Below are positions 1-6,188 of a stretch of 6,329 nucleotides of DNA, in pieces; position 1 is the first letter of the stretch; each line of letters opens with the position of its first letter. The position numbers and the translations under genes were made by a program. The DNA is taken from contig USTA01000052.1 of assembly GCA_900557475.1 (NCBI GenBank), positions 1 to 6,329 of the forward strand. Reading direction: 5' to 3'. Under the pieces are notes generated by a model, which did not search any database, was not told where the DNA came from, and worked only from the letters and a program-made list of their open reading frames with translations. This stretch comes from an uncultured Clostridium sp. GTDB taxonomy: Bacteria > Bacillota > Clostridia > TANB77 > CAG-508.

Positions 1-657
1 CTTAATGAAGAAAGAGCTATTGTTAGTGATATAGAGGGAACTACTAGAGATACAATAGAAGAATTTATAAACGTAGATGGAATATTGTTAAAATTAATAG
101 ATACAGCAGGAATAAGAGAAACAGACAATGAGATAGAAAAGATAGGAGTAAAAAAGAGCAAAGAACTTGCAAAAATGGCGGATTTAATTGTTGCAATTAT
201 AGATAACTCTAGCGATTTGACAAAAGAAGATGATGAAATATTAAATATAATTAAAGATAAGAAAGCTATAATTTTATTAAACAAAGTTGACATAAAGAAA
301 GAAAATGAGAAAATTAACAAAAAAATAAAAATATTAAATAAGCCTATTTTAAAAATTTCAGCTAAAAATGGTGAAGGAATAGATGATTTATATAAAGAAA
401 TAATAAGATTATTTAATTTAAATGAGATTTCTAATGATAAAGAGTTGTTGATTACAAATGAAAGGCATAAAAATCAAATAAAAAAAGCTATAAAACTTGT
501 AGAGCAGGCAGATTGTTCGGTTAAAGATAATATGCCAATTGATATAGTTAGTATTAATTTAAAAGAAGCATTAGAATCACTTGGCGAAATAACGGGAAAA
601 AATGTAACAGAGAACGTAATAGATGAAATTTTTGCTAGATTTTGCCTGGGAAAATAA
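1..657 (+). CDS. mnmE: tRNA modification GTPase MnmE (TrmE), C-terminal part, 5' end cut by the window
   Basis: The frame is open from base 1 and gives 218 residues ending in TAA. An internal TTG at 85 is not the start, because conserved GTPase sequence precedes it. Visible G-domain motifs, numbered from the first residue in the window, are G2 EGTTRD (12-17), G3 DTAG (34-37) followed by the conserved GIRET switch II, G4 NKVD (94-97) and G5 SAK (120-122). The C-terminus FCLGK (214-218) matches the family's FC[IL]GK ending with its essential cysteine. The P-loop and the N-terminal folate-binding domain lie upstream; MnmE proteins are about 450-460 residues, so roughly half is missing. With MnmG this K+-dependent GTPase installs (carboxymethyl)aminomethyl groups on U34 of certain tRNAs, using methylene-tetrahydrofolate. 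It is cytoplasmic. Its partner mnmG is the next gene, after a 178-base gap. Confidence 0.97.
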   Translation, partial: LNEERAIVSDIEGTTRDTIEEFINVDGILLKLIDTAGIRETDNEIEKIGVKKSKELAKMADLIVAIIDNSSDLTKEDDEILNIIKDKKAIILLNKVDIKKENEKINKKIKILNKPILKISAKNGEGIDDLYKEIIRLFNLNEISNDKELLITNERHKNQIKKAIKLVEQADCSVKDNMPIDIVSINLKEALESLGEITGKNVTENVIDEIFARFCLGK

Positions 658-835
658 GGCGTTGACGAAATAACTACGCAAACAAAATAATAAGCGTTCA
701 GATTTTAAAAACGACATTTCGTTAAGAAAAAATAGGATAAGCCTTATTTATTGGGAAATACAAAATTTAAAATTAAATGAAAATGGGTTTGAGTTTCATA
801 GAGAACAAGATTTATAAAAAAATAGGAGGAAATTT
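658..835. other. mnmE-mnmG intergenic gap with candidate leader hairpins
   Basis: No ORF of more than about 20 codons is credible here. The first half has more CG dinucleotides than the flanking genes and carries related words: GGCGTTGA near 658, AGCGTTCA near 693, and a small hairpin with arms AACGA (710-714) and TCGTT (719-723) around a 4-base loop. A weaker bulged hairpin has arms AATAGG (731-736) and CCTTATT (742-748). Neither is followed by a T tract, so I do not call a terminator. If the candidate promoter at 662-691 is real, mnmG mRNA has a leader of about 138 bases. No known riboswitch class is recognised. Confidence 0.4.
662..691 (+). promoter_or_regulatory. candidate sigma-A-type promoter for mnmG-rsmG
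   Basis: A -35 box TTGACG (662-667, 5 of 6 to consensus) and a -10 box AATAAT (686-691, 5 of 6) are separated by 18 bases. The predicted start lies near 698, about 138 bases before the mnmG start codon. It begins just after the mnmE stop codon. In A+T-rich DNA such matches arise by chance fairly often, so this is only a candidate; mnmG may also be reached by read-through from mnmE. Confidence 0.35.
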
Positions 836-2719
836 ATGAATTATTATGGTGGAAAATATGATGTTGCAGTAATTGGAGCAGGTCATGCAGGATGCGAAGC
901 AGGTCTTGCGTGTAGTAGAATGGGATTAAAGACATTAGTATTTTCAATTAGTTTGGAAGCTGTGGCAAATATGCCATGTAATCCACATATAGGAGGAAGT
1001 TCTAAAGGACATATAGTAAGAGAAATAGATTGTTTAGGTGGAGAAATGGGAAAGAATATAGATAAAAGCTATGTTCAAATAAAAATGCTTAATACATCAA
1101 AAGGACCAGCCGTATATTCTTTAAGGGCACAAGCAGATAGAAAAAAATATCAGGCTGAAATGAAAAATACATTAGAGAAACAAGAAAATTTATATTTAAA
1201 GCAAGCAGAAATAGTAAATATAAATGTGGAAAACGATGAGGTGAAGTCTATTGAAACAAATATAGGAGCTATATATGAAGTAAAAAGTGTTATTTTGGCA
1301 ACAGGTACATATTTAAAGGGAATGATACATATAGGAGAGACCGCATATTCTAGTGGACCAGATGGAGTAGCAGCATCAAATAGTCTTTCAAAAGTATTAG
1401 AAAACCTAGGAATAAAGCTGAATAGGTTTAAAACAGGTACTCCTGCAAGAGTTAATAGAAGAAGTTTAGATTTTTCAAAAATGGAATTGCAAAAAGGAGA
1501 AAAAGGAATAGAATTATTTAGTATGGATAATGAAGAAGAAGCAGAAGATAACCAAATGGATTGCTATTTAACATATACAAATGCAAAAACTCATGAAATA
1601 ATAAGAGAAAACCTTCATAGATCCCCTCTATATTCAGGAAAAATACAAGGTACAGGACCTAGATATTGCCCATCAATAGAAGATAAAGTCGTTAGATTTG
1701 CAGATAAGGAAAGACATCAAATTTTTATAGAGCCAGTAGGAAGGAATACAGATGAAATGTATGTACAAGGAATGAGTTCATCTCTTCCAGAAGACGTACA
1801 AATAGCCATGTATAGGTCTATTGAGGGAATGGAAAATGCAGAATTTACAAGACCAGCATATGCGATTGAATATGATTGTATTGACCCACAGGAATTAAAA
1901 TTATCACTTGAGCATAAAAAAATAAAAGGAATGTTCTTCGCAGGGCAAATAAATGGTACTTCAGGGTATGAAGAAGCTGCTGCACAAGGATTAATTGCAG
2001 GAATTAATGCAGCCTTAGAAATTAGAGGCGAAGAGCCTATAATTTTAGATAGATCTGAAGCTTATATAGGGGTTTTAATAGACGATATTGTTACAAAAGG
2101 AACAAATGAGCCTTATAGAATGATGACTTCTAGAGCTGAATATAGGTTGCTTCTAAGGCAGGACAATGCAGATTTACGTTTGACTAAAATAGGCTATGAT
2201 GTAGGATTAATATCAGAAGACAGATATAAAAGATTTTTAGATAAAAAAGACAGAATTGAAAAAGAAATAAAAAGGTTAAATTCAATAATAATTAAGCCAA
2301 AAGAGGATATAAATAGAATTTTAAGAGAAAATGAAACTACTGAAATTACTACTGGTGTAAGGCTTTCGGAGCTTTTGAAAAGACCAGAACTAACTTATGA
2401 AAAATTAAGTAAAATAGATAATAATAGGCCAGAGCTAACTAAAAAAGAACGAGAAGAAGTAGAAATACAAATTAAATACGAAGGATATATTAGCTTAGAA
2501 AATGCACAAGTAGAAAAATTTAAGAAATTGGAAAATAAAAAATTACCCAAAGATATTAATTATAGTGATATAAAAGGTCTTAGATTAGAAGCAAGGCAAA
2601 AATTAGATAAAGTAAAACCTATGTCAGTAGGGCAAGCGTCAAGAATTTCAGGAGTTTCACCAGCAGATATATCAGTACTTTTAATATATTTAGAAATGAT
2701 TAATAGGGGGCAAAAATGA
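836..2719 (+). CDS. mnmG: tRNA uridine-5-carboxymethylaminomethyl(34) synthesis enzyme MnmG (GidA)
   Basis: This 627-residue protein has the usual length for MnmG (about 625-630). It begins at an ATG 6 bases after a perfect AGGAGG (824-829). The N-terminus holds the FAD Rossmann motif [10 protein letters not shown] (14-23, with G14, G16 and G19). The redox-relevant cysteines of the family are present: C48 in PCNP and C278 in [11 protein letters not shown] (274-284, first family signature). The second signature, [17 protein letters not shown], spans 369-385. The C-terminal helical domain that contacts MnmE includes [15 protein letters not shown] (581-595) and ends near [12 protein letters not shown]. 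The FAD- and NADH-dependent enzyme works as a heterotetramer with MnmE to make (c)mnm5U34 in tRNAs that read split codon boxes ending in A or G. Its stop TGA overlaps the rsmG start in ATGA, so the two are probably translationally coupled. All key residues look intact. Confidence 0.98.
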   Translation: MNYYGGKYDVAVIGAGHAGCEAGLACSRMGLKTLVFSISLEAVANMPCNPHIGGSSKGHIVREIDCLGGEMGKNIDKSYVQIKMLNTSKGPAVYSLRAQADRKKYQAEMKNTLEKQENLYLKQAEIVNINVENDEVKSIETNIGAIYEVKSVILATGTYLKGMIHIGETAYSSGPDGVAASNSLSKVLENLGIKLNRFKTGTPARVNRRSLDFSKMELQKGEKGIELFSMDNEEEAEDNQMDCYLTYTNAKTHEIIRENLHRSPLYSGKIQGTGPRYCPSIEDKVVRFADKERHQIFIEPVGRNTDEMYVQGMSSSLPEDVQIAMYRSIEGMENAEFTRPAYAIEYDCIDPQELKLSLEHKKIKGMFFAGQINGTSGYEEAAAQGLIAGINAALEIRGEEPIILDRSEAYIGVLIDDIVTKGTNEPYRMMTSRAEYRLLLRQDNADLRLTKIGYDVGLISEDRYKRFLDKKDRIEKEIKRLNSIIIKPKEDINRILRENETTEITTGVRLSELLKRPELTYEKLSKIDNNRPELTKKEREEVEIQIKYEGYISLENAQVEKFKKLENKKLPKDINYSDIKGLRLEARQKLDKVKPMSVGQASRISGVSPADISVLLIYLEMINRGQK

Positions 2720-3429
2720 GTTTTAGTGAAAATTTAATAAAAGAGTGTGAAAATATAAATTTAGAAATATCTTTAGAAGATGCAAATAAGTTTTATAAAT
2801 ACATGAAACTATTATTAGAATGGAATGAAAAGATTAATTTAACGGCGATAACAGAGGAAAATGAGGTGATAATAAAGCATTTTATAGATTCGTTAACTAT
2901 ATATAAATATTTAAATGAAGCCAAAAGTATTATAGATGTTGGTACTGGTGCAGGTTTTCCGGGAATTCCTATAAAAATATTAAATAAGGAAATAGATATA
3001 ACACTCATGGATTCTCTTAACAAAAGAATAAATTTTTTAAATGAAGTTGTAAAAAATCTAAATTTAGAAAGGATTAGTTGCATACACTCAAGAGCGGAGG
3101 AATTAGGAAGAGATAAAAAATTTAGAGAAAAGTATGATGTTGCGGTATCAAGGGCAGTAGCAAATATGTCAACATTAGTAGAATATTTGTTACCATTTGT
3201 AAAGGTCGGCGGAATGTGTATTTGTATGAAAGGTTCTAGTATTGATGAAGAATTAAAAGAGGCTGAAAAAGCAATAAAAATGATTGGGGGAAAAGTTGAA
3301 AAAGTAGAAAAAATAATTTTGCCTAACTCAGATTATGAGCGAAATATAGTAATTATACGAAAAATAAATAATACTAATTCAAAATTTCCTAGAAAAGCTG
3401 GAATTCCAAAAAAAGAGCCAATTAAATAA
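2716..3429 (+). CDS. rsmG: 16S rRNA (guanine(527)-N7)-methyltransferase RsmG (GidB)
   Basis: The protein has 237 residues, typical of the family. The ATG overlaps the mnmG stop by 4 bases, and AGGGGG (2705-2710) lies 5 bases upstream within the end of mnmG. The SAM-binding class I methyltransferase fold shows [14 protein letters not shown] (72-85), the acidic strand end after ITLMDS (95-100), NKRINFL (102-108), SRAVA (145-149) and the K172-containing strand MCICMKG. The C-terminus [14 protein letters not shown] is the usual basic tail in Firmicutes. RsmG methylates N7 of G527 in the 530 loop of 16S rRNA; known loss-of-function mutants in other bacteria show low-level streptomycin resistance. 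The position directly after mnmG is the classic gid arrangement. An ORF on the opposite strand here is only a shadow. No convincing terminator follows the gene. Confidence 0.97.
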   Translation: MSFSENLIKECENINLEISLEDANKFYKYMKLLLEWNEKINLTAITEENEVIIKHFIDSLTIYKYLNEAKSIIDVGTGAGFPGIPIKILNKEIDITLMDSLNKRINFLNEVVKNLNLERISCIHSRAEELGRDKKFREKYDVAVSRAVANMSTLVEYLLPFVKVGGMCICMKGSSIDEELKEAEKAIKMIGGKVEKVEKIILPNSDYERNIVIIRKINNTNSKFPRKAGIPKKEPIK

Positions 3430-3471
3430 AAATTTTAAGAGTATATTTTAACAAAATATTATAAAAATTTG

Positions 3472-3500
3472 TTGACATATGCTCTTTTTTTTTATATTAT
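3472..3500 (+). promoter_or_regulatory. strong sigma-A-type promoter of the parA-parB-DUF4446 operon
   Basis: A perfect -35 TTGACA (3472-3477) is followed after 17 bases by TATTAT (3495-3500, 5 of 6). The spacer contains a run of nine T. An A/T-rich stretch (AAAAATTT, 3463-3470) lies directly upstream and could act as an UP element. The predicted start is near 3507, leaving a leader of about 17 bases before the TTG start of parA. A second TATAAT (3500-3505) is a perfect hexamer but would need a 22-base spacer, which is too long. Confidence 0.75.
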
Positions 3501-3511
3501 ATAATGAGATT

Positions 3512-3517
3512 GGAGGG
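3512..3517 (+). promoter_or_regulatory. Shine-Dalgarno site that fixes the TTG start of parA
   Basis: GGAGGG ends 6 bases before the TTG at 3524, the ideal spacing. There is no comparable site before the in-frame ATG at 3479. That ATG also lies inside the -35/-10 spacer, so it would not be in the transcript. Confidence 0.8.
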
Positions 3518-3523
3518 ACAAAA

Positions 3524-4285
3524 TTGGGGAAAATTATATCAGTAGCAAATCAAAAAGGTGGAGTTGGAAAAACAACAAAAACAATAAATGTAAGTGCAAT
3601 GCTTGCAAAGAAGAATAAGAAAGTATTATTAGTTGACGCAGATCCTCAAGGTAATGCAACTAGTGGATTAGGTATAAGTAAAAATAGCGAATTTTCGACA
3701 TATGATGTATTAATAAATGAAGTAGAAATACCTAATACAATTCAAAAAGTTAAAGTAAAAAATTTAGAAGTTTGTCCAGCAAACATGAGTTTGGCAGGAG
3801 CAGAGGTAGAGTTAGTATCAGCAGTAGGTAGAGAGTACAGATTTAAGGATAAATTAGACAAAGTTAAAGACTATTATGATTACATTTTTATTGATTGTCC
3901 TCCATCACTTGGGCTAATTACTTTAAATGCATTAAGTGCGTCTGATAGTGTGCTTATACCAGTACAATGCGAATATTTTGCTTTAGAAGGAGTTGGAGAG
4001 CTATTAAAAACAGTTGACTTAGTAAGAAAATATTATAACAGGAATCTAACTGTGGAAGGTGCTGTTCTTACAATGTATGATGCAAGAACAAAATTATCTA
4101 ATCAAGTAGTACAAGAAGTTAATAAATTCTTTGAAAATAAGGTATTTGAAACAGTGATACCAAGAAATGTAAGACTAAGTGAAGCTCCTAGCTATGGATT
4201 ACCAATAGTGGTATATGATCCGATGTCTAAGGGTGCTAGAAGTTATGAGAAACTTGTAAAAGAGTTTTTAAAGAAGAATAAATAG
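3524..4285 (+). CDS. parA: chromosome-partitioning ATPase ParA (Soj)
   Basis: From the TTG start the protein has 253 residues and begins MGKIISVANQKGGVGKTT, like Soj of Bacillus. An in-frame ATG at 3479 would add 15 hydrophobic residues but lies within the promoter and has no ribosome site. The deviant Walker A motif KGGVGKT is at 11-17 (signature K11, K16, T17), the A' motif DADPQGN at 38-44 (D38, D40), and Walker B IFIDCPP at 121-127 (D124). RNVRLSEAPSYG (214-225) is the usual C-terminal signature. ParA binds DNA non-specifically as an ATP dimer. ParB stimulates its ATPase, which drives origin segregation, and in Firmicutes Soj also acts on DnaA. One mild oddity is K19, where Bacillus Soj has threonine (KTTK rather than KTTT). 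The gene is first in a tight operon with parB (16-base gap). Confidence 0.96.
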   Translation: MGKIISVANQKGGVGKTTKTINVSAMLAKKNKKVLLVDADPQGNATSGLGISKNSEFSTYDVLINEVEIPNTIQKVKVKNLEVCPANMSLAGAEVELVSAVGREYRFKDKLDKVKDYYDYIFIDCPPSLGLITLNALSASDSVLIPVQCEYFALEGVGELLKTVDLVRKYYNRNLTVEGAVLTMYDARTKLSNQVVQEVNKFFENKVFETVIPRNVRLSEAPSYGLPIVVYDPMSKGARSYEKLVKEFLKKNK

Positions 4286-4301
4286 AGGAGGTTAATAGGT
4301 T

Positions 4302-5165
4302 ATGGCAAAAAGTGCAGGATTAGGAAAAGGTTTAGATGCTTTATTTGCTGGAAGTGCAGTACTAAAAGAGATGAAGCAAGAAGAAAATAGTGAAGAAACA
4401 ATAAAGAAAATAAAATTAATAGATATCGAGCCAAATGTTGAGCAAGCAAGAAAAAAATTTAATGAAGAATCTTTAAATGAACTTGCCCAATCAATAAAGA
4501 CATATGGTGTTATACAACCTATTATAGTAGAGCAAAAAGAGGATTATTATAAAATAATTGCAGGCGAAAGAAGATGGAGAGCAGCTAAAATAGCAGGTCT
4601 TGAGGAAATACCATGTATTGTAAGAAATGAAGATGAGCAAAAAACAAAGGAGATTTCTCTAATAGAGAATATACAAAGGGAAAACTTAAATCCAATTGAA
4701 AAAGCAATTGGATATAGAGAATTAATTGATAATTATAATTTAAGACAGCAAGATTTAGCAGATAAATTGGGAATTAGTAGGACAAATGTTACAAATACTC
4801 TTAGAATTTTGAATTTAGATAGTAGAGTAATAGAACTTGCAATAGAAGGAAAGTTAACAGAAGGTCATTGTAGATCCCTTCTTTCATACGAAAACCCAGA
4901 TAAACAATATGAAATGGCGCTTAGAATTATAAATCAAGGACAAACTGTAAGAGATATTGAAAGAGCAGTAAAAAATACTAAAAAGATAAAAGAAAAAAAC
5001 AGGAGATATGAGGCTGTGTATAGAGATGTAGAAGATAGTTTTCAACATTTCTTTGGAACAAAAGTAAAACTTACAGCAGGAACAAATAGTGGAAGAATAG
5101 TTATACAATATACTTCAAATGATGAATTAGAAAGATTATTAGATTTAATTAAAAATAATGAATAA
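4302..5165 (+). CDS. parB: chromosome-partitioning protein ParB (Spo0J), CTP-dependent DNA clamp
   Basis: The protein has 287 residues, close to Bacillus Spo0J. It opens with the conserved ParA-stimulating peptide GLGKGLDALF (6-15). A linker follows, then the ParB N-terminal CTPase domain (about 36-130) with GERRWRAA (88-95) and ENIQREN (122-128), the CTP-binding and parS-loading motifs. The helix-turn-helix for parS lies in LRQQDLADKLGISRTNV (147-163). The C-terminal dimerisation domain covers about 242-284. ParB loads at parS as a CTP clamp, spreads, recruits SMC and activates ParA. GAGGAGG (4285-4291) begins on the last base of the parA stop codon and stands 10 bases before the ATG, slightly long. 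Paralogue Noc shares this fold; the parA partner and the GLGKGL peptide favour ParB. No canonical parS is seen in this window. Confidence 0.96.
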   Translation: MAKSAGLGKGLDALFAGSAVLKEMKQEENSEETIKKIKLIDIEPNVEQARKKFNEESLNELAQSIKTYGVIQPIIVEQKEDYYKIIAGERRWRAAKIAGLEEIPCIVRNEDEQKTKEISLIENIQRENLNPIEKAIGYRELIDNYNLRQQDLADKLGISRTNVTNTLRILNLDSRVIELAIEGKLTEGHCRSLLSYENPDKQYEMALRIINQGQTVRDIERAVKNTKKIKEKNRRYEAVYRDVEDSFQHFFGTKVKLTAGTNSGRIVIQYTSNDELERLLDLIKNNE

Positions 5166-5177
5166 CTGGAGGAGTTT

Positions 5178-5675
5178 ATGGACAATATAATATTTGTAAT
5201 TATTTCTATATTATCCTTACTGGTCTCTTTTATTAGTATATATTTTTCTTTAAAGATATACAAAAAATACGAGTTAAATATGAAAAAACTTGGCGAAGGA
5301 AAAGATTTTGCAGAAATGCTTAAAAGTTATGTTTCACAAGTAGAAGAATTAAATAAGAGAGATGACCAAATCATAGAATTTTGTAATAGACTTAATAATG
5401 AATTAGCCAAATGTATTAAAAAAGTAGGCCTATACAAATATAATGCATTTGGAAATACTAAAAATGATTTAAGTTTCACACTTGCATTATTAGACAGAAA
5501 TAATAGTGGAATAGTGATAAATTCCATATATGGACAAGATAATTCTAATGTGTATACAAAATCAGTTTTTGATGGAAAATCAAAATCAAAGTTATCAGAA
5601 GAAGAGCAAATGGCTATAAATATAGCAATGATAGATAATAAAAATACTAAGAAAAAAGAAAAAGTTGAAGAATAG
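5178..5675 (+). CDS. DUF4446 family small membrane-anchored protein in the par operon
   Basis: This 165-residue protein starts at an ATG 5 bases after GGAGG (5168-5172) and 12 bases after the parB stop, so it is almost certainly co-transcribed with parAB. A hydrophobic segment at about residues 3-26, followed by the positive stretch KIYKK, predicts a single N-terminal membrane anchor with the rest in the cytoplasm. Residues about 38-82 are polar and probably helical or coiled coil. The conserved part (about 84-152) carries GLYKYNAFG (84-92), LSFTLALLD (98-106), NSIYG (115-119) and KSKSKLSEEE (134-143), which I recognise as the DUF4446 core. The tail after about 153 is lysine- and glutamate-rich. 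The family is common after parB in Clostridia, but I know of no established function. A membrane-bound helper of ParA/ParB is inference from position only. Confidence 0.85.
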   Translation: MDNIIFVIISILSLLVSFISIYFSLKIYKKYELNMKKLGEGKDFAEMLKSYVSQVEELNKRDDQIIEFCNRLNNELAKCIKKVGLYKYNAFGNTKNDLSFTLALLDRNNSGIVINSIYGQDNSNVYTKSVFDGKSKSKLSEEEQMAINIAMIDNKNTKKKEKVEE

Positions 5676-5696
5676 TTAAAAAACTTGAAATTTCTA

Positions 5697-5726
5697 TTGA
5701 CATATAATGCTTAAATGTGGTATTAT
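5697..5726 (+). promoter_or_regulatory. strong promoter for the two serine tRNAs
   Basis: A perfect -35 TTGACA (5697-5702) and a -10 TATTAT (5721-5726, 5 of 6) are separated by 18 bases. TG at 5718-5719 adds an extended -10 element. The predicted start lies near 5733, about 27 bases before the first tRNA base. It begins 21 bases after the stop codon of the DUF4446 gene with no terminator between, so the tRNAs may also be read through from the par operon. Confidence 0.75.
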
Positions 5727-5729
5727 AAA

Positions 5730-5755
5730 TACTGTTACAGAAACTTGTAACAGTA
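5730..5755. repeat. perfect 9-bp inverted repeat at the tRNA-Ser transcription start
   Basis: Arms TACTGTTAC (5730-5738) and GTAACAGTA (5747-5755) are perfect reverse complements around an 8-base centre. The palindrome starts 4 bases after the -10 box and ends 4 bases before the first base of tRNA-Ser(UGA), so it should straddle the transcription start. It could be an operator for a dimeric regulator, or a hairpin in the 5' leader of the precursor tRNA. No T tract follows, so it is not a terminator. Confidence 0.8.
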
Positions 5756-5759
5756 ACAT

Positions 5760-5851
<92 letters not shown>

Positions 5852-5891
5852 TTTTTTTATATAAATGAATATTATGAGCTTCTAATAATTT

Positions 5892-5983
5892 GGAGATTTA
5901 CCCAAGTGGTTGAAGGGGACAGTTTGCTAAACTGTTAGGGTTCGTATAGGGCCGCGAGGGTTCAAATCCCTCAATCTCCGCCA
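5892..5983 (+). tRNA. trnS-GCU: tRNA-Ser(GCU)
   Basis: This is a class II tRNA with CCA encoded, 40 bases after the first one. The acceptor arm GGAGATT (5892-5898) pairs with AATCTCC (5973-5979), then discriminator G and CCA. The anticodon stem ACAGT/ACTGT encloses loop TTGCTAA with anticodon GCT at 5926-5928, which reads AGC and AGU. A variable stem GGTTC/GGGCC (5939-5943 and 5949-5953, with wobble pairs) and the T arm GAGGG-TTCAAAT-CCCTC complete the structure. No separate promoter is seen in the 40-base spacer, so it is probably processed from the same precursor as tRNA-Ser(UGA). Confidence 0.97.
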
Positions 5984-5988
5984 AAAAG

Positions 5989-6022
5989 GATATAAAGAGA
6001 AACATCTTTATATCTTTTTTTT
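5989..6022 (+). terminator. intrinsic terminator of the tRNA-Ser transcript
   Basis: A perfect 10-bp stem GATATAAAGA / TCTTTATATC (5989-5998 and 6005-6014) closes a 6-base loop and is followed by eight T (6015-6022). The A run just upstream (5983-5987) can pair with the T tract, so the element could in principle also work on the - strand. It lies 6 bases after the tRNA-Ser(GCU) CCA end and ends transcripts from both the tRNA promoter and par operon read-through. Confidence 0.93.
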
Positions 6023-6033
6023 ATTACGCTTTA

Positions 6034-6102
6034 GCCTTGTGAAACTCAGTGAAACAAAATTCACGTTCTATGCACGTGAGTTTAAAAAAATTTGAGTAAG
6101 GC
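6034..6102. repeat. nested inverted repeats downstream of the tRNA terminator
   Basis: Three arm pairs nest concentrically: GCCTT/AAGGC (6034-6038, 6098-6102), AAACTCA/TGAGTTT (6042-6048, 6077-6083) and GTGAA/TTCAC (6049-6053, 6060-6064, 6-base loop). A fourth pair, CACGT/ACGTG (6062-6066, 6074-6078), shares bases with the second and third and is therefore an alternative fold. No T tract follows on either strand, so it is not a terminator. The segment lies after a strong terminator and before a promoter, so it may act as DNA rather than RNA. No gene or known RNA family is recognised. Confidence 0.6.
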
Positions 6103-6120
6103 ATTTCCCCATGGTATAAT
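6092..6120 (+). promoter_or_regulatory. extended -10 promoter pointing into the window end
   Basis: A perfect TATAAT (6115-6120) is preceded by TGG (6112-6114), giving an extended -10 element. The -35 TTGAGT (6092-6097, 4 of 6) stands exactly 17 bases upstream. The predicted start is near 6127. No gene follows within the window; the transcript would run into the A/T repeat at 6189 and presumably serve a gene beyond the window. Confidence 0.6.
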
Positions 6121-6188
6121 ATTGATGTTCGAGCTGATAAAATATGAAATGAGAGATGACTTATTATATTAGTAAATATGTATAGAAC
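6121..6188. other. spacer between the last promoter and the A/T repeat, no gene seen
   Basis: I see only a 15-codon open stretch starting with ATG at 6125, without a Shine-Dalgarno site, ending at a TAG before 6175. It is too short and unsupported to call. Together with 6023-6120 and the tandem repeat this makes about 300 bases after the terminator without a recognisable gene. Confidence 0.5.

Noticed and set aside
786..808. Shared words (TGAAACTCA and CTTG on the reverse strand) between the mnmE-mnmG gap and 6036-6048
   Set aside because: A 9-base match between two intergenic segments of this size is expected about as often as not by chance, and the surrounding bases do not align.
2793..3083. 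96-codon ORF on the - strand inside rsmG
   Set aside because: It lies entirely within a well-supported gene, shows no family motifs, and reads as the hydrophobic antisense shadow of A/T-rich coding DNA.
3443..3459. Possible terminator hairpin after rsmG (ATATTTT/AAAATAT, 3-base loop)
   Set aside because: The stem is entirely A-T, the loop is minimal and no T tract follows, so termination is unlikely.
4884..5527. Three - strand ORFs of 66-74 codons inside parB and the DUF4446 gene
   Set aside because: All are antisense to confident genes, overlap one another in part, are rich in Ser/Phe/Ile as expected from shadow frames, and have no credible ribosome sites.
5852..5858. Seven-T run after tRNA-Ser(UGA) as a terminator
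   Set aside because: No separate hairpin precedes it; only the tRNA itself does. The second tRNA has no promoter of its own in the spacer, so transcription must continue.
5960..5983. tRNA-Ser(GCU) 3' end as an integration site for a mobile element
   Set aside because: Serine tRNAs are common attachment sites, but no integrase, second copy of the tRNA 3' end or phage-like gene is visible in the remaining 346 bases.
6039..6095. Small 18-codon frame starting GTG at 6039
   Set aside because: No Shine-Dalgarno site, no known homologue, and its sequence is explained by the nested inverted repeats.
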